From Cryptomeria japonica (lineage: Eukaryota > Streptophyta > Pinopsida > Cupressales > Cupressaceae): a stretch of 64,000 nt of DNA. Positions 34,023 through 45,836 of this stretch are shown here, piece by piece; position 1 is the stretch's first letter; each line of letters begins with the position of its first letter. Position numbers and translations under genes: made by a program. The stretch spans positions 656,344,292-656,408,291 of the forward strand of contig NC_081414.1 in the NCBI RefSeq assembly GCF_030272615.1, read 5' to 3'. The notes beneath the pieces are model-generated. The model was not told the DNA's origin, did not search any database, and saw only the letters and a list, made by a program, of their open reading frames with translations.

Positions 34023-34750
34023 TTTCATTAGCATAGCAGATTCTCTCCCCCTCTCTTTTGTTACTTCTTCTATGTGTTATTCTCATTCTTCTATTTGTTG
34101 TCCTTAGTGTTGTCTACTTGAGGATGATGCAAAGCATTGAGATCTCTCGATCTCTCTCATGTTGACTCAAAAGACACATGTGTTCCCTTCTTCTAGGTAA
34201 CCTTCCTTGATTAGGGAATGAAGAACAATTATGCATACATACATATGATATACATGAATTATCATACAACATACTGACCCTGAGGAAAGTGAAGTTACCT
34301 TGTGCTTTGTGTTTTGTGTCTATTATCCTTGGGCTTATCTCACACTTGGGGGCTAAATCCTTGTGATAACGTGCTCCTTTCCTTTCTCATTCCTTATATG
34401 TATCACTACCTTAAAGAAATCACCCCCGGTGAGGCATGTGCAATCGCTTTAACGTAGGGGGGCATACATCCCGTTCATATCTTTTCAAGATACTTGAAAA
34501 TTTCTTGACAAATTTAGCTTTGCCTTGAAAATTTTTGATATCTTTCTTGCATGACTCATAGTGAGGGAACCTTACTGCTGACAGTCATGGTTCTCCCTTG
34601 TGATCTTCCCTTTTACTTTGTCAATCGAATTCGTAAGATCCTTAGTCCACTGGGGGCTTGGTGTATCTTGCCTCCTTGACGTGGTGAAAGTTTTTCAATG
34701 TTGTTTCCTTGTACTTTACCGGAAGTATGAGCGTACACTTATACTCCCGC
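34023..34750 (+). other. Element (b) 3' non-coding interior
   Basis: About 730 bp between the Gag-protease stop and the polypurine tract, with no open frame of note. RT, RNase H and integrase would normally start here; none is detectable in any frame. Confidence 0.85.
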
Positions 34751-34766
34751 TAAAGTGGGGGCTAAA
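34751..34766 (+). promoter_or_regulatory. Element (b) polypurine tract
   Basis: taaagtgggggctaaa directly precedes the 3' LTR. Element (c) carries the same site on the - strand at 38542-38560. Confidence 0.85.
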
Positions 34767-36004
34767 TGTAGCGTCCTAAAATTGCGACACTTGCTATTTC
34801 GACCGCATTTGGGTCTTCACGATGGCGACGCAACACTCAACCTGAATGGAGACCCCGAAACTTGCTCATGACACCAAAAACTGCATTTTTCCAGCACCCT
34901 AGCCTGATCCTCCTTGCACCCTGCTGTCCCAGGAGGTGGGACCAGAGCGCCCAGCGCCCTGGTCCTTCAAGACCAGGGCGCCCAGCGCCCTGGTCCCTGG
35001 CCCTATTTTGGGCCCGGTCTCTAATGGGACTTCGGGCCTTTTTGTTTGCAATTTGGAAAATAACATTTCTTGGTCGGCCTAAGGTCGGGAAAATCAGTCT
35101 TTTAACCCTAATTGGAAAGTATATAAACTACTTTTCCTCTCTCATTTTAAGGAGGATGAAAAAAGGTGAAAACGATATTCAAACATTCAAGCATTCAAGC
35201 ATTCAAGCATTCCTTCAAGCAATTGATCATTCTAAGTCTCCATTCAAGGCTAAGTGTTGCATTCAAGACAAGGATTCAACCATTGAAGAGGAGATCACTT
35301 ACAACACATTACATGCAACAACATACAACATACAACAAACAACAACATCTATACCTTCGCATATAAGGATACAAACATCCTTACAACAAGGTATTAGTAC
35401 TTGTTTTACATTACATTTACAGCATTTCTCATTTCTTGGTTAATTCCAAAACCGGGGTTTGACCTAAGGGCAAACCCCTAATCCCTAACCCCCCAATCGT
35501 CTTCGCTTTTCTGTGTGTAGGTTGCAGGTACGCGGCTGAAATTGAAGATCTGGAATCCTTGTGCAGAGACGAACAGATCCCCCTTCGTTTCGCGGCTTTT
35601 TCGGAGGACCGTGTGCACGCCGGGCGCCATCGTCCTGTCAACTTTTGCTCAAATTTGCAGGACAGCGCCGTCTTGACATTTTACTGCTAATTCCAGGTCC
35701 GCAGCTTCATCCTATATCCCTAACTCAGTTTATAAGCGAATCTTTCTCACTTTCTATGCATTCCTAGTTCAATCTTTCCATCTACATTCTTTACAAAAGA
35801 GGGTATCCTTGCTATCACAACCCTTGAAACTCATATAGAATCCAATCTTGCATTGCGTGGGATTGGATCTTGTGGGTTTCAACCCCTCTTTTGAATGTAA
35901 AGTCCCTCCTAAGTGAAAACCATCAACCCTAGTGACTCTCCCTTCTCTCTCCTCGGAGTTGGGGAGGGGAGAACGACTAGGGTTCAATTATTTTCCGCTT
36001 TACA
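34767..36004 (+). repeat. Element (b) 3' LTR
   Basis: 1238 bp, starts tgtagcgtcc and ends ccgctttaca. Followed by gcagt and resumption of H3 (aagcctctatgtgatgcaac, as at 62535 in H5). It carries the intact GC hairpin and one gaggaccgtgtgcac motif (35604-35618). Confidence 0.97.
34954..34981. promoter_or_regulatory. Perfect 11-bp GC hairpin in the U3 of element (b)
   Basis: gcgccctggtc and gaccagggcgc flank the 6-base loop cttcaa. A further gcgcccagcgccctggtcc repeat follows. The 5' LTR copy is weakened by substitutions. Related but degenerate pairs occur in the LTRs of element (c), for example near 45637-45665, and in the LTR fragment near 60580-60660. Confidence 0.8.
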
Positions 36005-37351
36005 GCAGTAAGCCTCTATGTGATGCAACAAAAAATGAGAAGATGGATATGCATTGTGCAATAATCATAAATTAAATTATACTAGATTATATACATTCTT
36101 ATAAACCCATTACGTTATATATTAACATTCCTAATTGTCTTATAGATGTCTATTTTATATTTTGCATTCTTTACTCTCACTTAATTCATCTTCTTTATCT
36201 CATTTGAATCTAATTTGAATATGATTCACACTCTTATGTCCTACTTTTCCCTTGTTTATATAGCATCTCAAAATATTTTTTGTAATGTCAGGTTCCATCA
36301 TATATTTTATAATAATATTAAATCATCCTATTCTCAAGGATTTATCTTTTAATTTTATGAAATTAAAAAATTTAATAGTTTTTTTAAGCATATTAGACAT
36401 GAATTCAGTCTCGTTACATTTTATATAATGGATATATGAGTCTAGAAATCATTAAAATCATATTTGTATTACCTCAAAGCCTTCTAAATCTAGCCAACAC
36501 TACCATTAGACCATACTCTACATTACTCCTAATACAATTTTATAACCCTGTAGTAGTTCGATCGTACCTACACTATTACACACTGTCCATCGTTTATCCT
36601 TTCACAAATTTCCCATCTTTTTCTATATTACCCTCATGGTTATCTCATCCACCACTATCCATCTAATAACAACACACATCCAAAATCCATCCATTCACAT
36701 GAATATGCTAACACTACTCACATCCGTGATTTACATACACATCAAAATGGCCTTCAACTTTCTCTTATCAACCATCCATCCTCTAGCTTAGATCTACTAA
36801 TTCATAATAGGAATTAATAAGAGAATAGAGTAGAAGTAAGAAACAATAGGAAAGGTAATGACGATATCAAAGATGGTCAATATATACCATGGATTTATTA
36901 TCACATGAGTAGGATCAGTATAGGAGCATCACTTGTATTTTAACTATATCTAATAACTCTTAAGTGTTATGCTATAGAATTGTTATTTTTATTACCCTTG
37001 TTGGAACTTCAATGTGTAATTCCATTTTTCTTGTCCCTTGTCTTCTCTATTTCTTAATTAGTTATAAATAATCACTTATAACCACTATGAGATAGTCTAA
37101 GTTGATATCCCATGTGATTCAACTTATTGTAAGTAATGCCTTGTGTCATTCCCCACATGCTAATAGTTGCAAGAAGTAAAAAAAGTTGTAACTTTGAGGT
37201 ATTTTCTAATCAAATCCTATCTCTATGCAAGTTGTTGGACATTTAAACTTGTAGGTTTATCCATCTTGATATATCATTCACCCATCTTCACCTTTTCCCT
37301 TTACTCTTATCAATTCATCAAACTTTCCCTTCTTGGCATGCCTTTTCTCTC
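36005..37351 (+). repeat. H3, segment 3
   Basis: Matches H5 at 62530-63820 and parts of H1 and H2. It ends in ctctc at the insertion point of element (c). The same sequence and junction occur in H5 at 63816-63821. Confidence 0.92.
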
Positions 37352-38541
37352 TATGATGTGGTGAAAAATTAGGGGTTCACCAAGTCATATAGTAAAACCA
37401 TTGAGTTTTACTTAGAAACCAATTACATTAAAGAGGGGTGAACCCTATAGATCTAGCCTCAAATAAACACCGATAGGGCTGAGAATTCCTATTAGATTCA
37501 CTAGATTAGGTTTTAATACCCTCTTTAATGTGAATTGTGAAAATGTTGAAATTAGGGTAATTGTGTTGAACTTCAAGTAATTATGCATAAACAATGAGCT
37601 ACAGTCATCAGATAGAGAGACAAACTTGGATATGAGAAATATGAGGGTGTTCGGATTTACTCCTAAAATGCCATCCTAAAATGTCGCGACTAGAATGCCT
37701 GTCACTTTGGTCCTCAACACTTTTTGCCATCCAAAGGGGAACCTATTGATCTCTATAAATAAAGTTGATCGTAAGAGTTACAACTTCGTACCTGTTCTTA
37801 GACATACTAAATGAGGGAAATTGGTTGGGAATAAAGGTTTTCCTTAGGTCAAACCCTGATTTTAGAATTAACCATGCAAAAGAAATGAAATGTAATTGAA
37901 TTGTTGTAGTGTAAATGATTTCCTTTTGAGGGGAATGCCGAATAATGTCTGGAACACAAATGTTATACCTTTTTATGGAGTTTTATTTGTCTCCACAAGG
38001 AATTAGGCTTTCATGTAGTCTTCATAAACTTACAACATGAATGTCAACTCCAATGTTTGAATCTTGACCTTACTTCTACTCCAATGCTTGAAAGAAGATT
38101 GATTGATTGATCACTTGAATTTGAATGAATGCTTGATTTCTTTAATTTTCTAATTGATCAAATGTATATCAAAATGAGATGGGTAAACCTCCTTTTATAC
38201 ATGCGTGTCAAAAAATAACTTAATTTTTTGACATGAGCTGACATGTGTAATCTAGGTTCCTACTCTAATCATGTTACCATTGAGAGGCCCAAAAATGGGC
38301 CCTGATTGGGAGGACTAGAGAATTGGATGCTCTAGTCTTTGAGGACCAAATTCCTAGCGACCTCATCTTGATCAGTCAGGGACACAAGAAGTTGGGGAAT
38401 AAAGTGTGCATGATGAAAATTTTGAGCTTAGTGCATGTTGTGAGAAGAATTAGGGCTCCAATAAGAACTTGAAACATAGACGCTAAGGTGAGGGCCCAAA
38501 TGAAGAAAAAATTGTAGCTAAGTAAAATTTATGATGCTACA
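37352..38541 (-). repeat. Element (c) 3' LTR
   Basis: On + it starts tatgatgtggtgaaaaatta (second base mutated from g) and ends gatgctaca. It is followed by the complement of a polypurine tract. Similar to 44678-45836 and to 63821-64000. Confidence 0.9.
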
Positions 38542-38560
38542 TTTATCCTCCACTTTAGCA
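38542..38560 (-). promoter_or_regulatory. Element (c) polypurine tract
   Basis: On the - strand tgctaaagtggaggataaa precedes the LTR start. It corresponds base for base in most positions to the tract of element (b). Confidence 0.8.
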
Positions 38561-40626
38561 GTAGTATGAGACTAAGAATTCTCTCAGTGAAGAGCAAAGG
38601 TTCGCTTTGAAAAGCTTTTATGGAGCCATTAAAGAGACATGATACACCACACCTCCAATGGACTTTAGGATCTTACTTCTTCAATATCAAGATAAAAGGG
38701 ACATCATGAGAGAAAGAGATAAATAACATGACTAGTAGAGCCTAGTAGGGTTCACTTACTTTGAGTCATAAAAAAGAAAAATACCAAATTACAAAGCAAA
38801 AGGCTCAGATTGCAAAGTAACTTGAGTATTAAGATATGTGAAAGTGTATGGAAAATTTGAAACAATGAGCAGAGTGTATGCCCCACGTTAAAGTGATTGC
38901 ATACGCCTGATCGGGAGCAATTTATTTAAGGTACCCTGCATCCAAAAAAAACACGTTACCACAATGATATGGCCCCAAGAAAGGAAAAACCAAAGGATAA
39001 TGGTCACAAAACATGTAAGTGTTCTACTAAATTTGGGGTCAGTACGGTCTTATGATAAATAATGTATATCATGAAATATATTTTCAATGAGTTGATCGCA
39101 TCCCCCAAAGGAAGTAGAACCATAATGGAAGAAGGGCACATGCATCTTTTGACTCAACATGGAAGAGACCAAAAGAGATCTCAATACTTTACATTGTCCT
39201 CAAGTAGACAAAACTAGGGACAACAAATAAAATAATTGAGAAATAAATAGAGGAATGTTACAAACAAGCAAGAGAGGAGAGAATCTATGTCATGAATGAA
39301 GCTAATAAAGCAAATCATCCACCTCCCAATCTTGCTGAACATTATTTTGGGAAGATAGACAAAATGTAAGAGGAGCAACTTTGAGCATGGTAGATGGAAC
39401 TACTGCAAGTTCCAAATAAGGAACATTCTCTAATGACAATCCACTTTGTCTGTTACCAGGAGCTAAGATTAATGCTTTTGAAAATTGTTTAGATAATTCA
39501 TTGTCAACATCAACAAGATCATACTAATCATTAGAATCATTAGTATCATCATTTTTAGCATGAACACAATTTTCATCCATTTGTTTATCAAGATTAATAA
39601 AAATAGGATCTCTAATATGAATAGAACATGAACCACCATATTTTTTAAGAATTTTTAATCTTGGAGATTTAGGTTGAAATTCCTCCCTATGGTTAGATGA
39701 AGGCTAGAAAAATGGGACCAAGTTAATGTACGATGTCTTTGTGGAGGAAATGGCTTAAGAATAAAGTTCATGAGCCCTAGCATGGCATCTTTATCGGTGT
39801 TCTCTCGCACAATGGTTTATTTTAGTTTTAGTTGAGGGTTGTAAAAGCTTAGGATCAATGTACATAGGTTTATTCTCTTCCTTTAAAGAAGGAGGAATGC
39901 GAGAAGGTCTAAAAGGTTGAAATTAATGAATGTTAGATGCTTCCCTTTGTAAGATGTAGGAGCCAGGACTACAACATAATGAGGAGGAATATAAGGTGTA
40001 GGAAGGAGATTGGGTCCATCGTGAGGAGGTGGAATAGGACTAGGATCTCTAGGCTTACTAAAAGATAATATGATCTCATTCTTCCACTTTGATAAGATTG
40101 AAAGAGAAAATCCCTATGAGGCTTAAAATTCTCAAATTGTTAAGGAAAAAAATAATCAAGGTAAACATATTTATGCCTCATTATGGGTTTATACATCCTA
40201 TGATTGATTATTATGATTTTGCCATTATGAGGGAATTTTAAGCATTTATGAATAGTAGAAGAATCTCTTTCATGGAAGAGAGCCAAGGATGTCCCAAATT
40301 CACACAAAATTGATCCAATGAATAAAAAATAACGAAAATGATATCTAAGCACTTAGTACCAACCTCAATAAGAAGAACTTAATAGAACCAATCATAGGGT
40401 AAGAGAAACCATCATACACCTTAACCACTACATCCAATTTATCATATGTTACTTGATGCAATTGTAAAGCATAAAGATATTCTTTAATTATCACATTCAC
40501 CATACACGTTGGATCAATAAGAACCCCTCATGAGAGTTTTCCATTGATATTCACAGTGATATATAGTGGTCCATTAGGTGCATTAATAGTCTTACTAGGA
40601 TCAAAGGTAATGCATAGGTGCTTCAG

Positions 40627-41618
40627 GGTGAACTCACAATACTTGTTCCCACTTTTTGACCAACTTTGACACTTAGATGAACATTTTGCAAAAAACCTTC
40701 ACTTTCTGACACCTATAACTTTTAAATCATTAAGAATTTGAAGATGATGTAAACTAATGATTTGTAACATCCTTTTTGCAGATTTTAAATATATTTTTTT
40801 CAAATTTTTTTGAATAAAATTTTATTGATTTTTCCATCTCCCTCAAAAGTAGTTTTTTACAAGAAACAACATTTTTTAAGAGTGATGTGCATCCCGAAAC
40901 GTATAATTTTTTTTCTATAAATGATAAAAACTTATCTCTTTTAAATTTTGGTTTGTAACATCAATACCCAGGGCATGCAGTTGGTTTGATAGTGATATGT
41001 TGAATATTTTTTATTTTATTAAGTTTTGAAGTCCGACTAATTATAATTTAGATATAGGTGTACTTTTGAACACATAACTTTCTCTATATATATCAAAATT
41101 AAGTTGTTGTTTTTTTGTTAGAAAGAAGACATCAATACCTAGGGCATAGATATTTTTCAGAATTTTTTTGAATTAGTTTGCTATTTTTCCCAATGCATTG
41201 AACAAAGAATTTCATGTTCGATGAAAAACCTACATTCATAAAAAATAAAATAAAAATATATTAATAAACTTAAATATATTAAAAATTATACTATTTGGAA
41301 AGCTTATAATAAGGACTAAATGCTCAAGAAAACAAAACTACTAAATGAATTCGTTTGACCCCTCAAAAAGCTAATGTAAAATTGGTTTTTTATTAGCATT
41401 TGATAGATGCAAAGGAGACTCCATTGCAAGTATGATTTAGAAGTAGAGAGGTTCTATCCAAGAAATTTTGATCTAAGAGCCTTTGATCTAACTCTCTTCA
41501 ATTAATTACTTCAAATGGGACCTCTTAAAGCTTAAATAATTATATTTTCCAAAAAATGTATGATTTCAGCAAAAATCAGGATGTACCAAAAAGTGGGAAC
41601 CAGCTTTGTGAGTTCACC
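40627..41618. mobile_element. 992-bp non-autonomous inverted-repeat element
   Basis: Terminal inverted repeats of about 32 bp: the left end starts ggtgaactcacaatacttgt and the right end, reversed, starts ggtgaactcacaaagctggt; both then read tcccactttttg. Three mismatches. Flanks are cttcag on both sides (40621-40626, 41619-41624). Outside it the Gag-protease sequence of element (c) is continuous with element (b), which confirms an insertion. No ORF, so it would need a transposase in trans. A 6-bp duplication and GGTGAAC ends do not match a plant superfamily that I can name. Confidence 0.85.
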
Positions 41619-42375
41619 CTTCAGAGGTTTAGGTTTATAAAAAATATTCACCACATTCAAGGCCAAGGTCATTGGGAGAAAAATCAAGATGCTCTGACTC
41701 AACCATATTAGTAGAATGGGAAGGAAAAGGATTAGTAAAGATTTGGAGATTTTGATTAGGAGGAGCTACAAATTTGTTTCCTTTGTCATTTACACCTACT
41801 ACGAATATGGTATTGTTATCAATAAAGCCTTCAAACTGAATCCTTAATGAATAACACTTTTCAATGCCATGACTAGGTAGAAAAGGTTTGCATGTATCAA
41901 TTGACTTGATGGGAGGAAGTTTCAACACTTTTTTTAACAATTGTGTCATAATATTATGCAAAGACTTGGAAAGAGGAGTAAATTATTTTCTAAAGTATTT
42001 GGATAAAGGAGGTACATCTAATGTCGTAGCTGCTACTTGATTATTGATGTTGTCATTGAAATTGATGTATCCCTTGTTTGTTTTAAACTTCACAAAAGAT
42101 TGTTGAGTGTGTTTTCATTCTTATCAACCAGAGCCATTGAAGGTGATGATTCAAATTGACACACTTAAAGCTAGGATAATTATGAAGCATTGTGCACAAC
42201 TGTGTAAAGGAGAAAACTTTGAAAAGAGAAGTTTACTCTTAATGTCTTTTTGTAAATTAAAAAAAAAACTTGTTTGAGAATCTTGATTAGACATAGGATA
42301 AGCAATTTGAGAATATAAATGTTTATATCTACCAATAAAATTAGTTACTTTTTCTTTAACACCTTTCTTGAACAA

Positions 42376-43024
42376 GCATGGGCTCTCATTGATATATTTG
42401 TAAATTTTATAATTTCACACGTGTATAGAGAAGGAAACCGGGTTGCAGATCATTTGGCAAATATGGGAAGTTCCAAGATATAATAATATTATGGGTCTGA
42501 ATTGTGATCTTGATTCTCTTCCAATCCTTAGAAAAATAATTTTGGAGGATATGGGTACAGGATAATATTGTACATGGTTATGCAGATGTTTTCATAATGA
42601 AAAAAAGTTGGTATGTGAGGTATTATAATTGTAGGGTTCTGTGGTTGTGCAGTATCTGAATGATGTGAATGAAATGTTGATTTGGGCATCTATGAAGCGA
42701 GGCAGACTGTGGATTGCTATGTAAATGTGTACAACTTTCATGATGTTTTGGTTTAGACTTCATCTTGGTCAACATACTTGAAGAAGAATTCGATACTTGG
42801 AGATGACTTGCGACATTTGGTATTCTAGACATTACAAGATATGTTGTACTTTTGTGGCATATTAGGGATTTAAGTTTCACAACCTTTCTATGTAATATCG
42901 AGAAAGGATCAAAGTTTTTCTTTATGGTTCTTATCTCTGAGAGCTCTTTGAATCAGCTTGTGTAAGGAAATATATAAATAAAATATATTAAGTGGCACTA
43001 CCACCTTTTCTCAAAAAAAAAAAA
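42376..43024 (+). mobile_element. 5'-truncated LINE tail inserted in element (c)
   Basis: Starts inside RNase H (AWALIDIFVNFIISHVYREG, then NRVADHLANMGSSKI and a stop near 42482), runs through about 530 bp of 3' UTR and ends in a 12-base poly(A) at 43013-43024. Both flanks align to the Gag region of element (b), with about 20 bp of target missing at the right side. No clear target duplication. This is the best-preserved LINE 3' end in the window. Confidence 0.85.
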
Positions 43025-44658
43025 GGTTTAGGACCAATATTATTGTGAAATTGTTGAATGAAAGCATTAGCTAATTATTGAAATTATGTAATAGAATAAG
43101 GAGGCAAATAACAATATCATTGCAAATATTTTTCCCTAAATGTTCTAATAAATAATTTAGCCAAAAGTCTTTGATCATGAGAAAAGTCACTACACAAAGT
43201 TTGAAATTTTTTCACATGACTCAAGGAATCACTTTTTCTATTGTAAATATCCAATTGAGGGACTTCCATATGTTTAGGAGGGACAACATGGACAATGTCA
43301 TTAGATAATGGGCTCACAACATCAAATGTGGTCACATTAAACTTAGATTGGGTAATGGAAGCTAGTTGTTTTTGCAAGGATGAAATGGTTTGGGCTAAGT
43401 TTTTGATTCTTGGTTCAGTGCATGGATTAAAATTGGACATATTGGATTGGGATGGAGGAGTAACATTGTTGTATGTAGGTTGAAGTTGAGAGTAAGGAGG
43501 TGGAACGCTATGATAGGTAGGTATGAGAGATGATTGGGTCACAAATGGAAGATGCATGGAAGGAGGTACATGAAAGAATTTCGATTCACAAAGTTTCCCC
43601 CTTGAGTAACATATTACATGTGTAGGATTAATATTTTGTGTGGAAGTAGTCATGATAGGAGATGTGAATGTAGGAATTAGGCAAGGATGTAGACATATGG
43701 ATAGAATGATTAACTTGTCTAGTAGCTTGAGTATAACCAAGGACATCAACACAAATTTTCATAGGCATGATATTAGTGTCAACAATATGAGAAAGGTCAC
43801 GCAACAAATGAACACCAAGTTTATTACCTTGTACCATTATTTTTAATCCTTCAATCAATGGGATTGCCTCACATTCAGGGTATTGCCGACTCATCCATTG
43901 TTCAAATTCATTGTCAATCTTCTCCAATTGATCAATCAAAACCCTAGTTAGTTTTTTATCCACACCATGAGAATTATGAAAACAATGGGGATAAATGACA
44001 TAATTTGTAGGATTAGAGGAACCAACAACATTCTCATGAAATAAGTTATCCAAATTAGGATCCACATCTTTAGTAATTAGACCTTGGGAAGCCTTAATTG
44101 TACAAATTATTCTCATAGGAACATTGTAGGCAGGACTAATGGTAGTAAACCTCATGCACAAAGGAGGGAAATCTAATTTAAAATTGAAATTTGTGATTAA
44201 ACAATGCAAAATTTTATAAAAATGATTCATTAAACAATGAATTAAGAAAGTTGATTTGTGATTTTGAAAGATAAATGCATCTAGATCGTAGCATAGCATA
44301 GCATATCATAAAGATTAGATGTGATGATTTAAAAAAGAATGCAACCCACATGTAAGTTTAGAATTATAAAATAGGGATTTTGTAAATTCAACCACTAAAT
44401 TTATGTGATTCAGTTGAAAATTAAATCTATAAGTGTAAATTCTAATTTCAAATTGCATATAAGTAATCAGATCTGAAATAATAAATCCAAATTAGACAAC
44501 CCACAAGCTCAATTTTAGAATTAAAAATCAGGGTTTTGTGAATTTAACTTGTAAATTTGAGTAATTCAATTAAAAATTAAACTTGCAAATATAAAATTGA
44601 ATTTGAATATGCATAAACACTCAAATCTAAGAAAATAAATCAGAAATTAAGAGTTTAA

Positions 44659-44677
44659 GATGTCATGTTCACCAAAA
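44659..44677 (-). promoter_or_regulatory. Element (c) primer-binding site
   Basis: On the - strand ttttggtgaacatgacatc follows the 5' LTR directly. The first 11 bases match element (b); the rest has diverged. The tRNA is not assigned. Confidence 0.65.
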
Positions 44678-45836
44678 TGTGACATGGTGAAAAATTAGGG
44701 TTTCACCGAATGATATAGTAAAATCCTTGAATTGTACTTAGAAACTAATTACATTAAAGAGGGGTGAACACAATAGATCTAGCCTCAAATCAACATGGAT
44801 ATGGCTAAGAATTCCTATTGGATTCACTAGATTAGAATTTGATACACACTTTTAAGTTGAATTGTGAAAATACTAAAATTAGGTTAAATGTGTTGAACTT
44901 TAAGTAATTATGCATAAACAGTGAGCTAAATTCATCAGATAGAGCCATGAACTTGGATCTGAGCTATATGAGGGTGTTTTGATCTATTCCCAAAAGGTCA
45001 TCCTGAAAAATAGGGACCAAAATACTTGTTGCTCTGGTTCTTCATACTTTTTGTTATCCAACGGGGAACCTGTTTGTCTCTGTGAATAAATTCAATCCTA
45101 AAAAGTACAACTTTCTACCTATTCCTGCAATTAGTAGAGAAGGGAAATTGGTTTAAAATTGGGGTTTACCTTAGGTCATACCCTGGTTTTGTAATTAACC
45201 ATGAAATAAAAATGAAATGTAATTGAATTGTTGTAGTGGAAATGATTTCCTTTTGAGAGAAATGTTGAATAATGTCCGAAATACTAATGTTATACCTTTT
45301 TATGGATTTTTGTGTGTCTCCACAAGGAATTAGGGTTGCATGTAGTCTTCATAAATATAGAACATGAATGTCAACTCCAATGCTTGAATCATGACCTTAC
45401 TTCTACTCCAATACTTGAAAGAAAATTGATTTCTTGCTCACTTGAATTTGAATGATTGCTTGATTGCTTAAATTTTCCAATTGATTGAATGCATATCAAA
45501 ATGAGAGTGGTAAACCTCCTCTTAAACATGCTTGTCGAAAACAACTTCATTTTTTGACATCATAGCTGACATGGGATGTAGGCTCCCATTATAATCATGT
45601 TACTATTGAGAGGACCCAAAATGGGCGCTAATTGCGAGGACCAGAGCGATAGCGCCCTGGTCCTGACCGATCAGGCACATAGGAAGTTGTGGAAGAAAGT
45701 GCGCATGATGAAAATTTTGATCTTAGTGCATGGTGTGAGCAGAATCAAGGCTCTGATCAGGCCTTGGGACATGAACACTAAGGTGATGGCAAAAGTGAGG
45801 ACAAAATTGGAAGAGAGTACAATTTAGGATGCTACA
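44678..45836 (-). repeat. Element (c) 5' LTR
   Basis: On + starts tgtgacatggtgaaaaatta and ends ggatgctaca. Flanked on the right by ctctt and the continuation of H3 (atgctcacctctcatttctt, corresponding to 12535 onward in H1). It retains a gcgctaattgcgaggaccag / gcgccctggtcct region related to the (b) hairpin. Confidence 0.9.

Larger units (their letters stand above)
28177..36004 (+). mobile_element. Element (b): 7.8-kb Gag-protease-only LTR retrotransposon
   Basis: LTRs of 1237 and 1238 bp (28177-29413, 34767-36004) are about 98% identical by eye and flanked by the exact duplication gcagt (28172-28176, 36005-36009). Inside are a primer site, a long leader, one intact 1142-codon ORF with Gag and a protease-like domain, 744 bp of non-coding sequence and a polypurine tract. 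No reverse transcriptase, RNase H or integrase is present, and there is no room for them. The element is young and structurally complete, so it was probably mobilised in trans. The Gag type and the long Gag-protease ORF fit Ty3/gypsy, probably Tat/Athila-like; that placement is inference. Confidence 0.95.
39330..44155 (-). pseudogene. Decayed Gag-protease ORF of element (c)
   Basis: Reading down the - strand, fragments align with the (b) protein in order. The N terminus (MRFTTISPAYNVPMRIICTI and EQWMSRQYPECEAIPLIEGL) lies at 44155-43630. The Gag core start (MEVPQLDIYNRKSDSLSHVK) is near 43270. KGVKEKVTNFIGRYKHLYSQ is near 42365. The Cys/His-box flank with KCYSLRIQFEGFIDNNTIFV is at about 41880-41800. 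The protease-like VLIDPTCMVNVIIKEY is near 40520. Multiple stops and frameshifts, plus two insertions (40627-41618, about 42376-43024), disrupt it. The open frames at 44299-43628, 43752-43117, 42375-42151 and 41961-41635 are its surviving pieces. Confidence 0.88.
37352..45836 (-). mobile_element. Element (c): older inverted relative of (b)
   Basis: LTRs at 37352-38541 and 44678-45836 (about 1.16-1.19 kb) are about 87% alike by eye and flanked by ctctc (37347-37351) and ctctt (45837-45841). Read on -, the order is LTR, primer site, decayed Gag-protease, polypurine tract, LTR, as in (b). Gag and protease segments are clearly homologous to the (b) ORF. No RT or integrase trace is visible, so the Gag-protease-only layout is shared by both copies. 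A 992-bp inverted-repeat element and a LINE tail have inserted into the coding part. Confidence 0.92.
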
